NCBI GenBank assembly: GCA_021807465.1
Contig: JAKBCX010000030.1
Coordinates: 1 to 9,146 of the forward strand
DNA: 9,146 nt
Direction: 5' to 3'
Source: Pseudomonadota bacterium
Lineage (GTDB): Bacteria > Pseudomonadota > Alphaproteobacteria > Acetobacterales > Acetobacteraceae
Shown here piece after piece: positions 6,457 to 9,146 of the stretch (position 1 is its first letter; each line of letters opens with the position of its first letter). The notes below the pieces were generated by a model. That model did not search any database. It had not been told where the DNA came from and worked only from the letters and a program-made list of their open reading frames with translations. The translations under genes and the position numbers were made by a program.

Positions 6457-8343
6457 TCATAGGGCGCTGGCTATGATTTTGAACAAATCCGCGGGCAAAG
6501 TGCCGCCAAGCAGCTTATTGGTGGGAGAATTATTATCATTACCCATCCATACGGCGATAATGTCCCCTTTGGCGTAGCCCACAAACCAGGCATCGCGGTA
6601 ATCCTGCGTCGTGCCTGTTTTACCGGCGGTATAAACACCGGGGATGAAGGCCGCCGTGCCCGTGCCGCCTGTAACCACCGCGCGCATCATGCCCGCCACC
6701 GCCTGGGCCTGCGCGGCGGGCACCACCGGCACGGGGGCGGTAATGGCGGCGGGAGCGCCGTTAATGGCGGCAACGCCATAAGGCGTAACCCGGTAGCCGC
6801 CATTGAAGAAGGTGGCGTAGGCCCCTGCCAGTTGCAGCACACCCACGCCGCCCGTGCCTAGCGCCATTGTGGCGTCGTTGGGGAAATGGTCGTTAAGGCC
6901 GAGCTGTTGCGCCATGGCGATAACGCGGCGCGGGCCGCCGGCGCGCAGCAATATGCGGATGGCGGCGGTGTTCATGGAATCCGCCAGCGCCTCGGTCATG
7001 GTTACATTGCCGCGGTACGTGGCCTCGTAATCATGCGGGTGGTAGCCGTGCAGGTAGAGCGGGCCGTCGAACACGATACTATCCGGCGTCATGCCCGCGC
7101 GCAGACCCGCAAGCCAGACAATGGGCTTGATGGCCGAGCCGGTCTGGCGGCGGGCGAGCGTGGCGCGGTTATAGCCCTCGCGGTCGCCCGCCCCGCCGAT
7201 GAGCGCGCGTACCGCCCCCGTGCGCGCATCAACCACCGCAACGGCCCCCTGAGCGACGCGGAAAGCCGGGCCTTTGGTGGCGATGATATTATCCAGCGCC
7301 GCCTGAGCCGTGTGCTGCAGCGCGGCGTTCATGGTGGTGGAGAGGGTGATGTCCTCGCCTTCGGGAATATTCTCGCCCTGCTGCTGCATAACCCACAAGG
7401 CGAACCAGGATGTACGCGAGATGGGCTGGGTGGCGTTGGCAAGTTGCGCCTCGGCGGCGCTGGCTTCGTCCGGCGTTATGGCGCGGGTCTCCACCATGGC
7501 ATTCAGCACCTCGGTGGCCCGGGCGGCGGAGGCTTGCGGGTTGGCCAGCGGGTTGAGGCCGGACGGCGCCTTGGGCAGGCCAGCCAATATGGCTGCCTGG
7601 GCCAGGGTAAGCTGCGTGGCGGGCACGCCGAAATAGAGCCGGGCCGCGGCATCCACACCATAAGCCCCTTCGCCCAGATAGACGCGGTTGAGATAGATGC
7701 CGAGAATATCGTTGCGGCTGTAATGGTGCGCGAGCCAGATGGCGAGAAACGCCTCCTGCACCTTGCGCCGTATTGTGCGCTCATTACCCAGGAACAGGGT
7801 TTTGGCCACTTGCTGGGTGAGCGTGGAGCCGCCCTGCACCACATGGCGATGGATAAGGTCGGCCCCCAAGGCGCGGGCAATACCCACAATGTCGAACGGG
7901 CCATGCTGGTAGAAGCGCTTATCCTCGATGGCGATAAAGGCGGCGGGAACGTAAGTTGGCAGGTTTTGCGGCAGCACCACACGCCCCGCCACATCGCCAA
8001 ACCGCGCCACAAGCTGGCCAGCGGGGTCGCGCAGCAAAATGGCCGGGCGGCGCGGCGTGGTAATGGCGGTATCGGGGTTGGGCAGATTCCAGGTGAACCA
8101 GAGCGCCACCAGCCCAACAGCCAGCCCGCCCCAGATGGCGCCAATAAGTGCCAGCCGCGCGCCCGCCCAAACCATCCGCCCGGCACGCCGCAGCCGGGGC
8201 GGCAAGGGCGGAATCATGGCCGCCAGCCGGGGCGGCGCCTTGGGTTTTGCCTTGGCCCTGGCTTTGGGCTGAACACCCGCCTTGGGCGCGGGTTTGGGGG
8301 ATGCAGCCTGGCTTGCGGGGCGTGCGGATGGGCGGCGGGCCAT
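6457..8343 (-). CDS. Class A penicillin-binding protein (transglycosylase/transpeptidase)
   Basis: A 628-residue bifunctional peptidoglycan synthase of the PBP1 type. A cytoplasmic tail rich in Ala, Pro, Lys and Arg (1-58) is followed by one membrane segment (about 62-84, WAGARLALIGAIWGGLAVGL...). The GT51 glycosyltransferase domain (about 100-285) shows IAIEDKRFYQH with catalytic E140, GGSTLTQQVAKTLFL (171-185), RKVQEAF with the second glutamate E197, and IYLNRVYLGEGAYGV. The transpeptidase domain (about 360-620) shows the SxxK motif SAIK (S403, K406), SMN (456-458) and KTGTT (575-579). It is short for a PBP1A and has no obvious OB-like insert. The start is the ATG at 8343; continuing the frame further upstream would run antisense through the tRNA-Leu gene. 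Shine-Dalgarno is poor. It may be co-transcribed with ackA, although their functions are unrelated. Confidence 0.95.
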   Translation of the reverse strand: MARRPSARPASQAASPKPAPKAGVQPKARAKAKPKAPPRLAAMIPPLPPRLRRAGRMVWAGARLALIGAIWGGLAVGLVALWFTWNLPNPDTAITTPRRPAILLRDPAGQLVARFGDVAGRVVLPQNLPTYVPAAFIAIEDKRFYQHGPFDIVGIARALGADLIHRHVVQGGSTLTQQVAKTLFLGNERTIRRKVQEAFLAIWLAHHYSRNDILGIYLNRVYLGEGAYGVDAAARLYFGVPATQLTLAQAAILAGLPKAPSGLNPLANPQASAARATEVLNAMVETRAITPDEASAAEAQLANATQPISRTSWFALWVMQQQGENIPEGEDITLSTTMNAALQHTAQAALDNIIATKGPAFRVAQGAVAVVDARTGAVRALIGGAGDREGYNRATLARRQTGSAIKPIVWLAGLRAGMTPDSIVFDGPLYLHGYHPHDYEATYRGNVTMTEALADSMNTAAIRILLRAGGPRRVIAMAQQLGLNDHFPNDATMALGTGGVGVLQLAGAYATFFNGGYRVTPYGVAAINGAPAAITAPVPVVPAAQAQAVAGMMRAVVTGGTGTAAFIPGVYTAGKTGTTQDYRDAWFVGYAKGDIIAVWMGNDNNSPTNKLLGGTLPADLFKIIASAL

Positions 8344-8426
8344 GCCGGATAGCTGCCCGCAAGCGCCGTGAGCGGTCAACGGCTTATTGCCCACCCCATG
8401 CTGTCCGGGGTAGGGGGAGAGCATAA

Positions 8427-8513
8427 GCGGGTGTGGCGGAATGGTAGACGCACCGGACTTAAAATCCGTTGGGACATAGTCCTGTGGGGGTTCGAGTCCC
8501 CCCACCCGCACCA
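8427..8513 (+). tRNA. tRNA-Leu, anticodon UAA
   Basis: An 87-nt class II tRNA with encoded CCA. Acceptor arms GCGGGTG (8427-8433) and CACCCGC (8503-8509) pair perfectly, followed by discriminator A8510 and CCA. The D arm is GCG/CGC; the anticodon stem CGGA/TCCG encloses CTTAAAA, giving TAA at 8460-8462; a long variable arm GGGAC-ATA-GTCCT follows; the T arm is GGGGG-TTCGAGT-CCCCC. The outermost anticodon-stem pair (C8453-T8469) is mismatched. It reads UUA, and UUG by wobble. A weak promoter guess is TTGCCC (8387-8392) with a poor TAGGGG -10 (8411-8416). I see no U-tract terminator after it and no integrase nearby. Confidence 0.97.
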
Positions 8514-8577
8514 AACAACCTATCGGCGCAAAAAGCCTAACAGCCCCTTGCCGGAACCTCCCCTGAGTTAGATAGTA

Positions 8578-8606
8578 TTGACGATCAACGCCGGCCAGCA
8601 TAGGCG
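8578..8606 (+). promoter_or_regulatory. Weak candidate promoter of the SDR gene
   Basis: TTGACG (8578-8583) is a good -35 match and is followed 17 bp later by TAGGCG (8601-8606), a poor -10. The -35 overlaps a small palindrome, TTGA-CGA-TCAA (8578-8588), that could be an operator half. The rest of the 120-bp space between the tRNA and the SDR gene holds nothing else I can name. Confidence 0.25.
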
Positions 8607-8622
8607 GCGGACAGGAGTTTCT

Positions 8623-8628
8623 AGGAGG
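8623..8628 (+). promoter_or_regulatory. Ribosome binding site of the SDR gene
   Basis: Perfect AGGAGG at 8623-8628. Spacing is 2 nt to the ATG at 8631 and 5 nt to the ATG at 8634, so the second of the tandem in-frame ATGs is preferred. Confidence 0.8.
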
Positions 8629-8633
8629 AAATG

Positions 8634-9146
8634 ATGCTGAATCTCGATGGCCTGGGATATAAAGGCAAGACTTGTGTGGTCACGGGCGGCGCCTCGGGCA
8701 TGGGTGAACAAGTGGCCCGCATTCTGGGCGAGCTGGGCGCCGTTGTGCATATTGTCGATATACGCGAGCCAAAAATTCCCAATGCCGGGTTCCATCAATG
8801 CGACCTGTCGGACTTCGCCGCCGTGCGCGCAACGGCTGAAAAGCTGCACGCGGTGGCGCCGATTCATTTCCTCTTCCCCTGCGCCGGCCTGCCGCCGGAG
8901 GTAAAGGGCGCGCTGTATTGCATGAAAGTAAACTACCTGGGCACGCGCCATTTTGTGGAAAACCTGCTTCCCGCCCTGGCCGATGGCGCTAGCATCGCGC
9001 TCATCTCCTCCGACGCCGCGCTGGGCTGGCAGAAGAATTTGGGCCAGAGCCTGCAAATGCTGGCCATTTCCGACCCCGAAATGGCGCTGGCCTGGGTGGA
9101 GGAAGACCCCGCCAACCGCCTGCGCGATGGCTATACATCCTCGAAG
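8634..9146 (+). CDS. SDR-family oxidoreductase, 3-alpha-HSD/carbonyl reductase-like (partial)
   Basis: The first 171 codons of a short-chain dehydrogenase/reductase; the gene continues past the right edge. Rossmann motifs are clear: TGGASGMG (17-24, TGxxxGxG), D42 at the end of beta 2 (VDIRE, favouring NAD(H) over NADP(H)), CDLSD (56-60), CAG (83-85), N100 in KVNYLGTRHF and the catalytic serine S126 in LISS. The window ends exactly at YTSSK, giving Y167 and K171. Ser and Tyr are 41 residues apart instead of about 13, the same spacing as Ser114/Tyr155 in Comamonas testosteroni 3-alpha-hydroxysteroid dehydrogenase/carbonyl reductase, which carries an extra helical segment here. That places it in or near that subgroup; the substrate is unknown and steroid use should not be assumed. 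The ATG at 8631 is an alternative start. Confidence 0.88.
   Translation, partial: MLNLDGLGYKGKTCVVTGGASGMGEQVARILGELGAVVHIVDIREPKIPNAGFHQCDLSDFAAVRATAEKLHAVAPIHFLFPCAGLPPEVKGALYCMKVNYLGTRHFVENLLPALADGASIALISSDAALGWQKNLGQSLQMLAISDPEMALAWVEEDPANRLRDGYTSSK

Noticed and set aside
6886..8352. 488-codon open frame on the plus strand
   Set aside because: Antisense to the PBP gene; low-complexity Gly/Arg/His-rich translation and no start signal of note.
8427..8513. tRNA-Leu as an integration site for a mobile element
   Set aside because: No integrase, no repeated tRNA 3' end and no compositional break are visible in the window.
8514..8577. Possible intrinsic terminator after tRNA-Leu (GGC-GCAAAAA-GCC)
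   Set aside because: The stem is only 3 bp and no U-tract follows; not supportable as a terminator.
8568..9056. 162-codon open frame on the minus strand
   Set aside because: Antisense to the SDR gene, which has a perfect ribosome binding site and all Rossmann motifs.

Overview
This is a GC-rich, densely packed chromosomal window. It most likely comes from an alphaproteobacterium, with Acetobacteraceae or Rhodospirillales as my best guess. That placement is inference: it rests on an adjacent HPr / enzyme I pair in which enzyme I lacks the GAF domain, on codon bias, and on the style of the protein sequences. No marker gene (rRNA or core phylogenetic protein) is present to settle it. I see no phage, transposon, CRISPR or defence module. 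The window reads as ordinary core metabolism with some interesting small-scale regulatory architecture.

Layout. (1) 1-1859, + strand: the 3' end of an HPr gene (ptsH) overlapping a complete enzyme I gene (ptsI). (2) 1863-3921, - strand: a LysR-type regulator followed 10 bp later by a BaiN/HI0933-family flavoprotein, probably one operon. It converges on ptsI with only 3 bp between stop codons. (3) 3922-4024: a 103-bp divergent control region with a TTAAT-N11-ATTAA dyad, the classical LysR-type T-N11-A form, plus a related half-site 31 bp further on. (4) 4025-5203, + strand: glutaryl-CoA dehydrogenase (gcdH). (5) 5200-6381, - strand: acetate kinase (ackA), whose stop codon overlaps the gcdH stop by 4 bp. 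A perfect 12-bp inverted repeat lies in this tail-to-tail junction. (6) 6457-8343, - strand: a bifunctional class A penicillin-binding protein, upstream of ackA and on the same strand. (7) 8427-8513, + strand: tRNA-Leu(UAA). (8) 8634 to the right edge, + strand: the first 171 codons of an SDR oxidoreductase resembling the 3-alpha-hydroxysteroid dehydrogenase/carbonyl reductase group, cut off just after its YxxxK motif.

Functionally, HPr and enzyme I form the front end of a phosphoenolpyruvate phosphorelay. GcdH converts glutaryl-CoA from lysine/tryptophan or glutarate breakdown to crotonyl-CoA, and the divergent LysR protein is the obvious candidate regulator, as in the GcdR/gcdH arrangement of pseudomonads. 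Acetate kinase interconverts acetyl phosphate and acetate, but no phosphotransacetylase or phosphoketolase is visible here. The PBP polymerises and cross-links peptidoglycan. These units look like neighbours rather than one dedicated system. I did not find a convincing novel multi-gene system; the best leads are the LysR/gcdH operator layout, the hairpin in the gcdH/ackA junction, and a variant active-site loop in enzyme I.
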